NCBI GenBank assembly: GCA_947179485.1
Contig: OX359246.1
Location: 35,319,632-35,383,631 of the forward strand
Direction: 5' to 3'
Length of the DNA: 64,000 nt
From: Allacma fusca
Lineage: Eukaryota > Arthropoda > Collembola > Symphypleona > Sminthuridae
Shown: one piece after another, positions 22,528 through 34,338 of the stretch
How positions within the stretch are numbered: position 1 is the first letter of the stretch
Layout of the letters: every line of letters begins with the position of its first letter
The notes under the pieces: model-generated
Databases searched by the model: none
The model's input: the letters and a program-made list of their open reading frames with translations, nothing else
Told to the model about the DNA's origin: nothing
Position numbers and translations under genes: made by a program

Positions 22528-24327
22528 TCAATTCATTTCAAACGCTATAAAATTGTAATTTCTTTGCATTTGACATTGTTACAAACAAAAAAATTTGATT
22601 ACTGCACAATGTATTAAATGCTGAATAAATGGCCCAAAATCAGTACTGGAAAAGTGTAACATCAATTCAAGAATAATATGCTCCTGTAATTTAGTTACAG
22701 TGTGTAGATAGTTTGTATTTCTTTAGGTTCAGTTTATCATATATTTATTAGCAGATAGAAAGCTTGTAAAAACAAGACTTCAAATTTCAATCATCTTATC
22801 TAAACTTGTTTTGTGATTGTTTTTATTTGCTTTGATAATTTCGTTTACCTCATCAACAGTAATAGTCCCACATATATGTATGTCTCCTCCAACACATATG
22901 CAAATATATAGTGAAGATAGATACTACGCCAAGAAGTGATTCGCCTTCCCCGATTCACAATTAAGGATTTTAAAGATTCAATTCCTCTCTGATTTAGTAA
23001 ATATTTGTCCGGTTTTTTTGAGAATTGTAAAACATGTGTGGATGCAACCCTCTAATAACTGATAAGCGTAACAAAGTATGAATATTGTTTAGAAAATATT
23101 TTCTGAAAGTAGTCAATTGCTCATTGTCAGTTCTATATTCAATTTCCAAATACATAAATTTAAACTTGGGTGGTAGCAATTATTTCTTTTTCAGGATACT
23201 ATTAAGCAGGTCATTGTTTTGAGAAATGTGGAGAAGGCCCTTAAATACAGAGAGCTAGGTTGATTAAATCCATCTTAGGAGTTTCTGATGTTGCCATTTT
23301 TGGTGGACAGTTTGTCGTTCATGAAAATATATGAATTTATTTGTATTGGTGGTTTTAAATTTTAATAGATTGCACACCACAACCTGTCAATGAAAAATTG
23401 TACAAATAAACAATGAATGTCAATTGATACCTAAGAATGGTTCTACAAAAGAAATAGAAACTAACAGTACGTGATTGCTTATCATTATCTGTATTTTACG
23501 ATTTCTGCGCCTAATGGTCATTATTTACTGAAGAGGTCTAACAGTAGTGGTTCTTCTTGAGACGGCTTGCAGTCACAAGTGCTGAATGAGAGTAGTTAGA
23601 GATGCAATATTACCTCTGCAAAAACTAATTGGTTGTGGGGAAAAATACGTGAATATTTTCTCAAGGAAAATTCCATTCCCGCGAGCCCATCTGACGGCAT
23701 GGCCGCTGTTGATGCTGTGCTCCTGAACCTCTGAAAGTAAATTGATGGAGTCATTAAGTTATTAACTACTGCAAAATGGATAATCACCTAAACGTAACAG
23801 TAATCAGTTTTGTAAATCCATTTGACTAAATTGCAATAATTATTTTCAAACATTAAATCAAAGTACATGTCAATTTATGTGATATCAGTTAACCAAGTGT
23901 TACATAGATATGTATATATCTGTATAGTAAGCACAAGCCCGTCACACATAAATGCAGTGTAACTCCTTTCTATCATTCAAAATATTGGACACAAGACAAA
24001 ATAACTCCCAACTATTCCTGAAACATAGGAGATATATAAGAGGAGATTTGAAGGAGTATTTGTATATACTTCCCACTTACAATTAGAAGACAATTTCATT
24101 TCATTTTATCTCAAAATTCCGTGCTTTTTCTATACTTCGTTAATGAGAATCAAGTCACAAATGTATGAATTGAATATTATCGCATCCTAACATTTTTTAT
24201 ACAAGGTCGCTCTCAGCTGAATGTCTGATATTAATGGACAATAAACTCATTATCTCAGTTTCTCAATTCCCATATCATATGACTTTGACCTCCTTCCTTC
24301 ACCAAAATAACGTGAAGGCATACAAAG
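22528..24327. other. spacer between SEC14-like copies 2 and 3
   Basis: An AATAAA at 22,624-22,629 probably ends copy 2. About 22,700-23,690 matches the spacer after copy 1, with a receptor-independent stretch from about 23,700 to 24,230 in which I see nothing. The receptor-derived block found in units 1 and 2 is missing. Confidence 0.6.
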
Positions 24328-24489
24328 TGCTGATTGAATGTTACGTTACGATCAGCGTTTCTAGTTCCATACGTAAGGTCATACAGTTTAGATTGGTCCA
24401 AAGGCAGAAAACATTTTCTCATATCGTATATTGACGTTCCCTCATTTCAGTATCCATCACCTGACAGACAAAAAAAAAATCTATCAAAG
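24328..24489 (+). promoter_or_regulatory. conserved proximal 5' block of SEC14-like copy 3
   Basis: Counterpart of the blocks before copies 1 and 2 (gatcagcgtttctagttcca, gtcatacagtttagattggt). It ends at the ATG at 24,490. Confidence 0.5.
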
Positions 24490-26131
24490 ATGGCCAACAG
24501 GGACCCAACTCCAGCAGAGCTAGCTATTCAACAGGTAAACGTACAATCCTGAAATTTAGGAATTTTACCAAAAAAATGTACATGTACAACCGCCTCATCA
24601 TAGAACAAGGGGGCTCATCACAGGAATAATTTTCTACATACTGATTTATTATGTACATTCAAACGGTCCCAGTATTTCTTAATGAGTCGATTATCAGCAT
24701 CATATTTTCTGTACAGCTCAAGGAAGCTGTTAAGGACCTTGTTGAAGTCAGGAAGGACTTTGAAGATGATCTCTTTTTGCTACGCTGGCTCAAAGGTATG
24801 AACAATATGCATATTTGACATCAGTAAATAATTATTTATAACAAATATTCTTCGTAAATGTTACATATACAAAGGTGTTAGTTGGGTAGAACACGATTCT
24901 CTTATTATTATTCATTGATTTAATTATTATGAAATCCTTCTTAGCAAGAAACATGGACGTGAAGAAAGCTGAAAAGATGGCGCGTGGGGTAGGAATGAAT
25001 TATTTACAAACTCATACATATACATATTGACATGTTTTACATATTCAATAGGCTACGCGTACTGCCATCTGTGGTAGCCAAATGGTCGAATTCGTACAAA
25101 ATAATTTGGATAGAATGCTGGAACATTCCATATTTCTTTCTGAAATAAACTTTACAGTGGCATCATTGGTGGGTAAATGATGTGGAAAAACTTCTTCCTC
25201 TAAACATAGATCCAGAACTTGCGGAAGCAATGTGCAAATATACCCCAAAGGTTATATGCAGAAATGGTGCCATTAGTAAGTTCCGTTTTAAAAATTGCTC
25301 ACAAATAAAACATAAATTCAATAAATACAAATAATTGATTCTGTACCTGTTTGTTTATTATTTGTTGACACAGTGGATATCGTCCAAAGTGGTTACATAG
25401 ACTTGCATTTACTCCTGACTAAATTCGACAAGGAACAAATCTCAAGATACTTCTTGGAAGAACTCATAAATGCTGAAAAGCAGCATATTTTAGGGAACCA
25501 GAGAGTATTTGATGAAAACCCTTGCAAAGTAATTACGGAGGACTCCCTCGTAGGAAACATTGCAGTCTTTGATTTAAAGGACCTTTCTTTGAAGCAAGTA
25601 ACGTCTTTTAAATGTAATGTCCATGACGTTATGAGTTATATTTATTTTTGTACTAACAATTGTAAATATAGGTAACTATTATATGGAATTATTACCGCAG
25701 GCTTCCAGATGATTATGAAAACTGCTAGGATGATGTCAAATTATTTCCCTTCTATGGCCTCTAAATGCATTGTCATCAATTGTGAGAATTTTTCTATTAT
25801 TTATCTTTGCTTTATTTACAGTTTATTGCTAATAATTATTGAAACTGGAGTCTTATAGAGGAATCGTCATTGTGTAATAAAATCTTAATCCAGCAGTTAG
25901 TATATAGTTCCATCTACTTAATGATTATACTTCACAGGTCCAGCCTTCGTAGGTTTTATGGTCAAAATTGTTAGACCAATCATAGCGATGACGAACGTGT
26001 CACTGGAATGTTACGATGACAATGAAGAGATCTGGAAGGAAGTGTTACTTCGCCATGTTCATCCAGACGAACTGCTTACCTCTTATGGGGGTAATAAGGA
26101 TATTTCTTCCTTTACGAAGTACAGATATTAA
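24490..26131 (+). CDS. SEC14-like CRAL-TRIO lipid-transfer protein, copy 3
   Basis: Seven exons: 24,490-24,534, 24,717-24,795, 24,945-24,988, 25,158-25,275, 25,374-25,613, 25,701-25,781 and 25,938-26,131. Exon lengths equal those of copy 2 (45, 79, 44, 118, 240, 81, 194), giving 266 aa. The same CRAL-TRIO landmarks are present (FEDDLFLLRWLK; AVFDLKDLSLKQV; KEVLLRHVHPDEL; closing YGG), and no GOLD domain follows. Some substitutions sit in the ligand lobe (for example FVGFMVKIVRP and MYCKYTPKVIC-type changes; residues near exon 4 differ most), so ligand preference may differ. An AATAAA lies at 26,268-26,273. The copy appears intact. It is the last SEC14-like gene before the receptor. Confidence 0.85.
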
Positions 26132-27374
26132 TCAATTCATTTCAAACATGATAAAAGTGTAATTTCTTTACGCTGGGCCAGTGTATAGTAATCCACAATA
26201 ACACTTAAACTTTTGATGTTGTTACAAAACAACAAATTTTGATTACTGCACAACGTACTAACTGCTGAATAAATTGCCAAATATCTGTACTGGAAAAGTG
26301 CAACATCAACTCAGGAGCATTAATTTAGTTACTGTTTTTAGATTAGATTTTATTTCTTTAGGTTCAGCTTAGCATAATAAATTAGCAGATATGAAAAGCT
26401 TGTAAAAATAAAGAAGAAATGAAATTCAAATCTGAATCACTTGATACAAATTTGTTCGTGAACGCATTTTTTTTTATTATTGGCTTGCATTTTGATCCAA
26501 TTTGTACACCACAACCTCCTGCCAATAGAAATGACACAAATCAACAGTGAATGTCAATTGGTACCGAAGAACAAATTTACGAATGAAATAAAATCTAGCA
26601 GAACATGATTTGCTTATCATTGTCTGCATTTTGCGATTTCTGCATAATAATCGTTTGTTATATTTAAGGGGTGCAGCAGTAGTGGTTCCTCTTGAGACGG
26701 TTTGCATTCACAAGTGCCGAATGAGAGTAGTTAGAGATATAGGAGCTTCTTGTGGATACAATTCGGCAGGTGTGTTTCTTAAATATCTTAAAAGCTCTTC
26801 TAAAAAGAATAACTATTGCTGACACTAATTGTAAAGGAAACGATACCTGTTAGTCAGGGTTTCAATAGATAATGTTGTCTCCGAGACTTAGCACGCAGAA
26901 GTTGTGGTTCTTGTTTAGTATCTATATGTATATAATTATATACATAAGGGTTCATTCAGCATTGTTCCGAGTGATTCATTAAGAATCACTTGTGAATCCA
27001 AATACAGGTATGATTCCCGATTTTTTAATATGATTTTATAAAGTATCATTCCTAAACACTCAGAAACTCTCTCCGTTTGCCACATTATATTACCCTCGTT
27101 TGTATTCCATTAGTAATATTCCATGAGTAACAGTGAGCAAAAAAAATAGATCAATGATAATAGTATCGGAATCCAAAAAGAATTTTTGAATTTCAGTACT
27201 CACAATATTTAAAAATCGGGGTCGAAGAAAAGAATTGGAATCGGAATTAATATCCGAAAAATCCTCTCTAAAATTGAAAGTTTACCCCGTGAATACCTAG
27301 CTCTGTGTCAGATTTTTCCTTCGTATTGCAATAATTAAAAAAGTTTCAGTATTTAAGCCCGTTCGAGATTAGAC
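26132..27374. other. spacer between SEC14-like copy 3 and the receptor
   Basis: The poly(A) signal of copy 3 lies at 26,268-26,273. About 26,280-26,720 matches the spacers after copies 1 and 2. From about 26,840 to the receptor ATG I see no gene; a promoter for the receptor should lie here, but I recognise no element. Confidence 0.55.
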
Positions 27375-29459
27375 ATGATTAAATTAATTTCCATTGCACT
27401 GATATTCATTAAAGTTACCCAATCCACAATACCCATTAATGTGGACATTTCTTCAGTCCTGACAAATTTTCAGGGATATTCAATTACAGTTATACAATTC
27501 CATCCTATCATCGACCTCTCGGTGGGAATTATTCCAATAAAAATTGTGACACATGAAACATCAGAAAAAGGAAATGCTTTCAAATCTCAGTTTCTTCAGG
27601 GTACCTTGCTAGTAACTGCAGTTGATCAATTCAGCGAGCAAAATGGATTTTTGTTTCGTGACGAAACCTTTAAAAAAGATTTGTACATGGTACTAGACCC
27701 AATCTACGGTTATTTCAATATAATGCTTCTAGTGGTTACATCCAATCAGTCAAATGCACATGCTTGGGTGAAATCAACATTATTGCGACCTTCATCCGCG
27801 TTAACACATTATTTCTTAGCTCCGTTAATTGTAGTCGTTACATTACTCGGTCAAGAAAGTAGTGGTCCAACCGAAATTCTTTGGTGGGTGGAATGTACAT
27901 GCTGCATTGGAGTTCCTGAAAACATTCCTTCGAAATTCTCCTGCCTTTATACAGATTTTTTCTGTATTTCGCAAATGAGGAGCGCTTACATGGCAGGCAC
28001 TGGCAAGGGAAAATACATTTTCTGGAACTTGAAATTTGACAGCCATAAAAAAGAAGTTATTTCCTTTTCCGTCAGCAAAAATCAAGAGTCATCGCCATTT
28101 GACCTGGAGGACGTAAATCCAAATAGTTATTACGAAGCAATGGCTGCACATGTTCTCAGACATTTCAATCATTCCATGATATTGGATATCGTACAGCGAG
28201 ATGTCTCTTGCTGCCCACAAATTACTGATTCCATCTTGGACTTGTCATTTTACTTTACAGAGCAGATTTTTCCTCTAGGAAGGAGATATAATTTCAAATT
28301 TATAACACCAGATAATGTTTATGGTATCCAGGATTCATTTGAGTTATATACGAAGCCTTTTGGCTTAATTGTTTGGGCAGTTCTGGGGGCTACGGTGCTA
28401 ATCATTTCCCTATTCATGCAATGGAGCGTGTCTTGGGGCACTCTAAGACTTTTTGACATCACGATCTCTTGTTTCCAAATGCTTGTTGTGTTACTTGAAC
28501 AACCAGCTTCTCCACCTAAGAGCAGTCCAAATCATACCTTTCATTTTTCTGACGTGGTTTTAGGAATTTATTTACTGATGGCACTCATAATCACAATGTT
28601 TTATAAAGGGATTGTAAATTCAGAATTTACTGTGCAATTCCCATACGAAACGGAATGGAGGTACTTTCCTGAGATTCAAAATTTTACTTTGTATGTTCTA
28701 CTGGACGAGATTCAATGCACAAAATATGGAATTTCTGGCGTCATCCATGCCAATGATACGTATTCAGAAATACTGACGAGCGCAAATATCCGTAACACGT
28801 ACGAGTTCTATTCTGAACTAAGATATTCTGTGTTGAAACTCGCATCTCAATTGAAAGTATCATGTGATGAAATCTGTTTGTCTCGTTTTTACGAATCATT
28901 TAACCCACTTGACAGGATGATTAATAACGTGTACTATTTATGCGAAGACTATATGGCAGATACCTTTTTACAAAATGATAGCACGCAACTTGCTTTTATA
29001 ACAAGTAGCGAAGATTTTCAGTATCATTGGAGTTTTCTTCAAAAAGTAGTTGACAGAATGAAGGGGATGAATGTGAGACTAGGTAGTAACCTGAAAACTG
29101 ATGATTTATTTCTTCAAAATCCAATGTGGCTCTTAACAGAGAGATATGTGGCAGGTGAGCTGAAGCAGGGAGTTCTTACCAATTTGAGAATCCTGATTAG
29201 TTCTGGACTATACACGTTGTGGCAACGCTGGGAAACGATACGTTTTATGGACTCAACAAAGCCTAATATTTTTGAGGTATCTGGTCAGGTAATTCCATTG
29301 GGTTTCGGCACGTCTAACATTCTACTTGTGTTTTATATTCATCTCGTGGGAATGGCCCTTTCAATGGCAATTGCACTTCTGGAAATTATTGCTTCTAAAT
29401 GCCTCGATGTTAAGTCAAATAAATTATTTACAAAAATAACACCATTTACACTCACTTAA
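27375..29459 (+). CDS. divergent ionotropic receptor (IR family), single exon
   Basis: 694 codons without introns. Residues 1-17 form a signal peptide, followed by an extracellular part with many cysteines (CTCC near 175, CC near 279). A first membrane helix lies at about 329-351 (GLIVWAVLGATVLIISLFMQ), a pore-like hydrophobic loop at about 358-375, a second helix at about 393-411, a second extracellular lobe at about 412-645, and a third helix at about 646-672. This order (S1, M1, pore, M2, S2, M3) is that of ionotropic glutamate receptor-derived chemoreceptors. Family knowledge says such IRs are ligand-gated channels in chemosensory neurons, often intronless when divergent. The canonical SYTANLAAF-type motif after the pore is not preserved, and the agonist cannot be read from sequence. 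A broken relative lies at 2,612-6,300. Confidence 0.75.
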   Translation: MIKLISIALIFIKVTQSTIPINVDISSVLTNFQGYSITVIQFHPIIDLSVGIIPIKIVTHETSEKGNAFKSQFLQGTLLVTAVDQFSEQNGFLFRDETFKKDLYMVLDPIYGYFNIMLLVVTSNQSNAHAWVKSTLLRPSSALTHYFLAPLIVVVTLLGQESSGPTEILWWVECTCCIGVPENIPSKFSCLYTDFFCISQMRSAYMAGTGKGKYIFWNLKFDSHKKEVISFSVSKNQESSPFDLEDVNPNSYYEAMAAHVLRHFNHSMILDIVQRDVSCCPQITDSILDLSFYFTEQIFPLGRRYNFKFITPDNVYGIQDSFELYTKPFGLIVWAVLGATVLIISLFMQWSVSWGTLRLFDITISCFQMLVVLLEQPASPPKSSPNHTFHFSDVVLGIYLLMALIITMFYKGIVNSEFTVQFPYETEWRYFPEIQNFTLYVLLDEIQCTKYGISGVIHANDTYSEILTSANIRNTYEFYSELRYSVLKLASQLKVSCDEICLSRFYESFNPLDRMINNVYYLCEDYMADTFLQNDSTQLAFITSSEDFQYHWSFLQKVVDRMKGMNVRLGSNLKTDDLFLQNPMWLLTERYVAGELKQGVLTNLRILISSGLYTLWQRWETIRFMDSTKPNIFEVSGQVIPLGFGTSNILLVFYIHLVGMALSMAIALLEIIASKCLDVKSNKLFTKITPFTLT

Positions 29460-29524
29460 ATTTAAAATATCGCGTGGTTTTGCGCTTTTGCAGTCTAGAC
29501 GCAACTCGCGGATGTTGTCTCCAA

Positions 29525-30450
29525 CAGTCATGGGCAATTGGTTTTCCTTGCCTTTAACATTGCCTTGAAAATTAAACACAATAGCACCTGCCTTTGCGCC
29601 TTCCCTGCATTATATTTTGAAATTTCCCCTTATCCAAAAAGTAGATTATTTTTGTGCCTTCCTTGCCTTTTTGTACAATTTCAAAATGCCTTGTCTAACC
29701 TTAAATGCCCTTTTTGTTCGAAAATAGGCGTATTCCGACTTATTTTGAGTGTAAATTTTAAATACATTGAGTGTAAAAATGAATCATTTTGACCTTCTAA
29801 TTATTATCAGCGGGGAACTTACCAAATGATTCATAGAGTTGTCCACCCTTGCCGGGCACTATACTTCAATGGCACCGATTCTTCGCATTGGAGACATTTT
29901 AAAATTCCTCCAGATTTATCTTTTGACGTTTCAACAAACTGGAAGTATTTCACTAGATCTTCTCTCACTTTGAGCTCTTTAATCTTTTACTTAGGCATTT
30001 CAGAAATTGGTACAGCATGGTTTCACAAACGCTGTCAGAGAAGTTAAAAATTCACATCCCTTCCACTGAGTTAGAGAGCCGTCGAATTTAATGGAAATAT
30101 GCAATAACGTCTCGCGAAGTATCGTTTTATTGCTTTGCTAACGTGGTCGTCTCAATGGTATGTACATATGTATTTCAAACGTGTTCACTGCTATTTATGT
30201 TTCTTTCTTGCCGTCAGATGTACTCGCAATGCAATTTTTGATCCTTACCTTAATCCTTAGCATAATTTGAGCCTTCCTATAACCTTGCCTTTAATACCAA
30301 ATTTTTCAAGCCTTTCTACTGAATATCTTTGTTCGTTTATAAAATTTTAAGCCTTCCTTTCTCCTTGCCTTCATTGTAGAAGTTCCTGAATGCCTTCCTT
30401 CCTTTTTGCCTTATTTCAAGGCCTTACCCAAGGCAAGGTGCCCATGACTG
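29525..30450. mobile_element. hAT-like element, word CCTTGCC, in the receptor 3' flank
   Basis: Ends are CAGTCATGGGCA and its complement. The exact 8-bp duplication gtctccaa lies at 29,517-29,524 and 30,451-30,458, and the empty site is seen at about 6,357-6,366. CCTTGCCTTT and GCCTTCCTT words fill both ends. It starts only 65 bp after the receptor stop codon, so it probably alters the 3' UTR. No transposase is seen. Confidence 0.93.
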
Positions 30451-30458
30451 GTCTCCAA

Positions 30459-31154
30459 TATAGAATGTATAATTTGGTATTGGAGAGTAATAGGACAGGC
30501 GTATACATGGAATGTTTCCATAAAATTAAGTTTTAAGAACAGCTTATTGCTTGAAAAAAAATAAAAATGATTGTAAATTAAGTCATATTGTGGGAGAGTA
30601 ATCCATCATGTAACCCAAATTCTTGGTATGAAACCACTGTTTATTAAACTCCTCGTGTGTTTTGTGTTTAGGAAATTGAGCGGTTTTAAAAAATTATTTT
30701 CATTATCTATTTGAATCTAGTTGTGATAAAATATGTTATGGGCTTCAATTACTGTTCATTACTAATTTACCAAAGATTGAAACACTAGTATCTATACAAA
30801 AAACATTATCATGTACTGATTGAAAATGGCGTGCAAAATAATATTATTACTTAATAGTATAAGTATTTTTTTGCAATTCCTAACCAATTTAAAATTCCTC
30901 TCGTATAGAAATAATTATGAGCGAAGTGATATAATGATATATATTATATGAATTTGTTGTACCCGTCACCACCCCTGTCTCAACGCCAATGTGACTCGGG
31001 TAGTGTAAACCTACCAAAATACACCAGACTAGTAATTGAAATTTTAGAAGGTTATCAAATTTTGTTACAATTTCGTAGTTTTGTCAAAATTTCCAATAAA
31101 TTGATATAGCGCAATTTCAACTAAAAATCCTCATTACAATAAACACTAGCAAGT
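30459..31154. other. rest of the receptor 3' flank and spacer
   Basis: About 30,459-30,760 matches about 6,366-6,800. Beyond it I see no gene or repeat end until the next element. Confidence 0.55.
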
Positions 31155-32444
31155 ACCCAGCCAGCACACTGATATCGTACTGAACTCAATGCGACATCAT
31201 GTGTGCGAAGGCACTGATCTCGTTCTGATATCGCTAATACTTCAGGATATATTAAGAATGATATCTTTATGAGTAGCAAATGTCCGCATTTTCGCTTCGT
31301 ATCGCTTTCGGAACGATATCGCAAAATCTCCAGTTAGCGACAGAGCTGCGAAGCATTTCTGAAATGCGCCATCTGTCTGATTTTGGATTCAACTACGAGA
31401 AATAATATTGTAGGGTCTCAAAATAATTACGAAAAATTCAAATTCAGACTCATGTGTTTAATTATTCACATTCATTCACATAATACAAACAATATGTACA
31501 TTTTTATAATTAGATGAATAGATCTGTATGCACAAAAATTTAAATGTAAAACGGATAATGATGCAGGAATTCTTCCTTCTACCATCCCATTGCACAATGG
31601 ATTCACTTCTCCATACCCAGTAGTACACGTCCACCAGTGGTTCCTTCAAAAATAATTTGCCACGTTAGCTTTATGCATTTCATGTGCATTGCATCGTAAA
31701 CTATTTTGAAAGTAAAAAATATAAATAATATGATGCCTACTGTATGGATGTGGAACTTACATTGTCACAGGAGGTCCGAATGAATTCCTTTCCTCAACGC
31801 ACTGCAAATGGTAACTGAAACACAGGAAAGAAATGTACACTTAGTAATTATTAAAACCTGGAGATTTACTTACAGAACTACATTCAATACGTTAAAATTA
31901 ACAATCAGACATATAGGACTTACACATTAGAAATTAACACATACATATATGACTACGAAACTTAAAAGTAAAATCGCTTGATTAAAAATTATATAATTAT
32001 ACTTACCTTAAATGAAGTCCATTACCTTTAGTAGTAATGTAACTGCAGACTACAACAAACTAAACAGAGTTGCACTAATATTGCTGTGTACACTAATTAG
32101 TGATTTTATAAGATTCATTCAATCACTGAAGTTGAATTGCTATGCTGGCGCGTAGAGTTATTTCCAACGGAATTAACAATTTGCATTGCTCATGCGTCAC
32201 TGTTGTATTTACGAGATATTTCGGAGCCGTATCGCTAACTCTACATTTTGCATGTTAGCGATGAGTGATATGAGAAGTGGTTCATTATACTGAACAATTT
32301 CCGATATCATTCGGAAATGTTTCATCTTTGTGAATGGAAAATGAAATCTTTTTGACATCAGTTTTAATGCATTCCGAATATTCGGAAATTCTACGAAATG
32401 CGAAGCATTCCTGATATCAGAAAGAACCCTTGTGCTAGCTGGGT
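31155..32444. mobile_element. inverted-repeat element, word GATATC, 3-bp target duplication
   Basis: Ends are ACCCAGCCAGCACA and the near-complement of ACCCAGCTAGCACA. The flanks share a 3-bp agt at 31,152-31,154 and 32,445-32,447. GATATC with CTGA or CGGAA neighbours recurs in both terminal zones (31,170-31,330 and 32,230-32,430). No transposase is recognised. The superfamily is uncertain because a 3-bp duplication is weak evidence. Confidence 0.6.
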
Positions 32445-32599
32445 AGTTATTTCGTCGTACTTTTGGTTACAGTTTTTTCAAAACTTGGCAGTTAATCCAA
32501 AAATAGCAGAAATTGCACGTTGATTTTTCCGTTTTGTCAGTGCCTCAACTCATAATCTTTCAAACAGACCACCACATGTAAAAATGAAATACACCAAAC

Positions 32600-33440
32600 T
32601 AAAGGCGTGGCCCGCGGGCAAAAATTCGGGTCGGGCCTCGGCCCGACCCGCTCGTGCGGGTTATGAGCGGGTTCGGGTTTAATGCTTTGTCGTGTTGCAA
32701 GTTGCGGATCGGGTTGGGTTTTTATCGTATTTCATCGGGGCAGGTCGGGTTGCAATTTATGCACATAGTGCGGGCTGCGGGCGGGTTCGGGCAGGATTTA
32801 AATATACGTTGGGCCCGCAAGCAGCCCGCAAAACGTTTAAATTTCAATCACCGACGCTTAAGATTTTTCCAGGAGAATTATATGGCTTGCGACTATTTGT
32901 GATTGCTCATGTTTGTGCCTTTACAAGTGTTGGTTGTTACTATTCCTGTTTCATCGTGTTTCGCGCTTATCATTGTGTGACTGTGACTTGTAACGTTTTG
33001 AAGTTGCTGCTCTGAACTAAAAAGCATGTAAAATTTCTTAGCGCAGTATTCTTACCATTAGTTAACACTTCCTGCGAAGGGATTTTCAAATACAAATTAA
33101 AACTCGAACCAGCTACAGATATTAAAAAATTTGAAAAACTTAAATAATATTTATTCTTCGGTTTCTACTTTTGTTTTAGACATTGTGATGGTAAGCAAAT
33201 CTGACAGCGTTTTACTAAGTTCTTAAAAAATTGCGGGCCCCGCGGGGGCCCGCAAGCTGGGTCGGGCTGTGTCACCTGAAACCCAGCGTGCTGCGGTCTG
33301 GCGCGGGCCTAAAAAAATACTGTCGGGTCGGGGCGGGTCGACGTTTCAGAGGTTGACTTTCGGGTCGGGCGGGTTCGGGTTACGTATTTGTGGGTAAGAC
33401 TCGGGTTGGGTTGAGAAATGGCCTGCGGGCCACGCCTTTA
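32600..33440. mobile_element. hAT-like element, word GGGTCGGG/GCCCGC
   Basis: Ends are TAAAGGCGTGGCCCGCGGGC and a near-complement. The exact 8-bp duplication caccaaac lies at 32,592-32,599 and 33,441-33,448. Both terminal zones are filled by GGGTCGGGC, GCGGGTTCGGG and their complements. Reading frames inside come from the words. Confidence 0.9.
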
Positions 33441-33448
33441 CACCAAAC

Positions 33449-34338
33449 CGAAGCTACTATCAACTATGCCAAAGTTAAGAGGTTATCAAAGCATTTTCAA
33501 AATCAACAATTTTGAACCCTGAAAACAATTACAGACCGTTGATGCCGGACAGAAATAAAGATGGCAGGATTAGATTTTTAGCTTTATTTTATTGTGTGCA
33601 GGGCAGTAGTGCTAATTACAGCAAAACGATCAAACTACTGGAATTCTTCCAAGATCGAACCCCAGCAAAAAAATTGAGCCAAGACTCTCTTTAGATATTT
33701 TGTTCATACATTATATCAAGATTAACTTTCCCGCCCTACAATTATTTTGCTAATTACCAGACTGGAACCGTCCCAGCATTACTTGTGAGCATGTGGCACT
33801 TGAATGTCCTGTAATATTTGTCAGTTGACTGTTACAGTTTAAGAAACCATTAGCAGTTGGGCCCGAAAAAGTTCACAATCCCTACCGTCGTGATTAAATG
33901 CCATGCCCGTGACGGAGCTTAGTCACGTTAGTTAAGCAATTTTTTTGCGGCAATTATAAAATACCTCCAGTTTTAAAAGTCGTTCGTTCGCTGTCGTCAT
34001 CTCTGTTGTTGTTCCGTTCCATCATTGCTCCAAACTCCAACTGGCTTACACATCCTCGTGCTTCCTGGAAGAGTAAATATTGTAATTGAGGTGTACAATT
34101 TTTTAAATGTTAAACCACATGGATTTTAATCAGTGAAGATTCAGAGAAGTAAATTGACTGAAATTTAAATATTACAAATCAATTGGTGCATTCAAAAGTT
34201 AAGCCTGGCTTGAGAAAGCTGTTTTTGTACTAATTACGGGTATAGATAGTTTTGTTGCAACATTGAATTTGTTGGGTTTATTGAAGTTGGTGTTAGTTTT
34301 GATAAATTCTCGTTAATAATTCCCCAAATTATACCATA
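33449..34338. other. 5' region of CTU1
   Basis: Unique-looking sequence upstream of the CTU1 start. It should contain the promoter and 5' UTR, but I recognise no defined element and no other gene. Confidence 0.5.

Noticed and set aside
32654-33015. Two overlapping plus-strand frames of 82 and 107 codons
   Set aside because: They start in the GGGTCGGG word array of the element at 32,600 and show no conserved motif.
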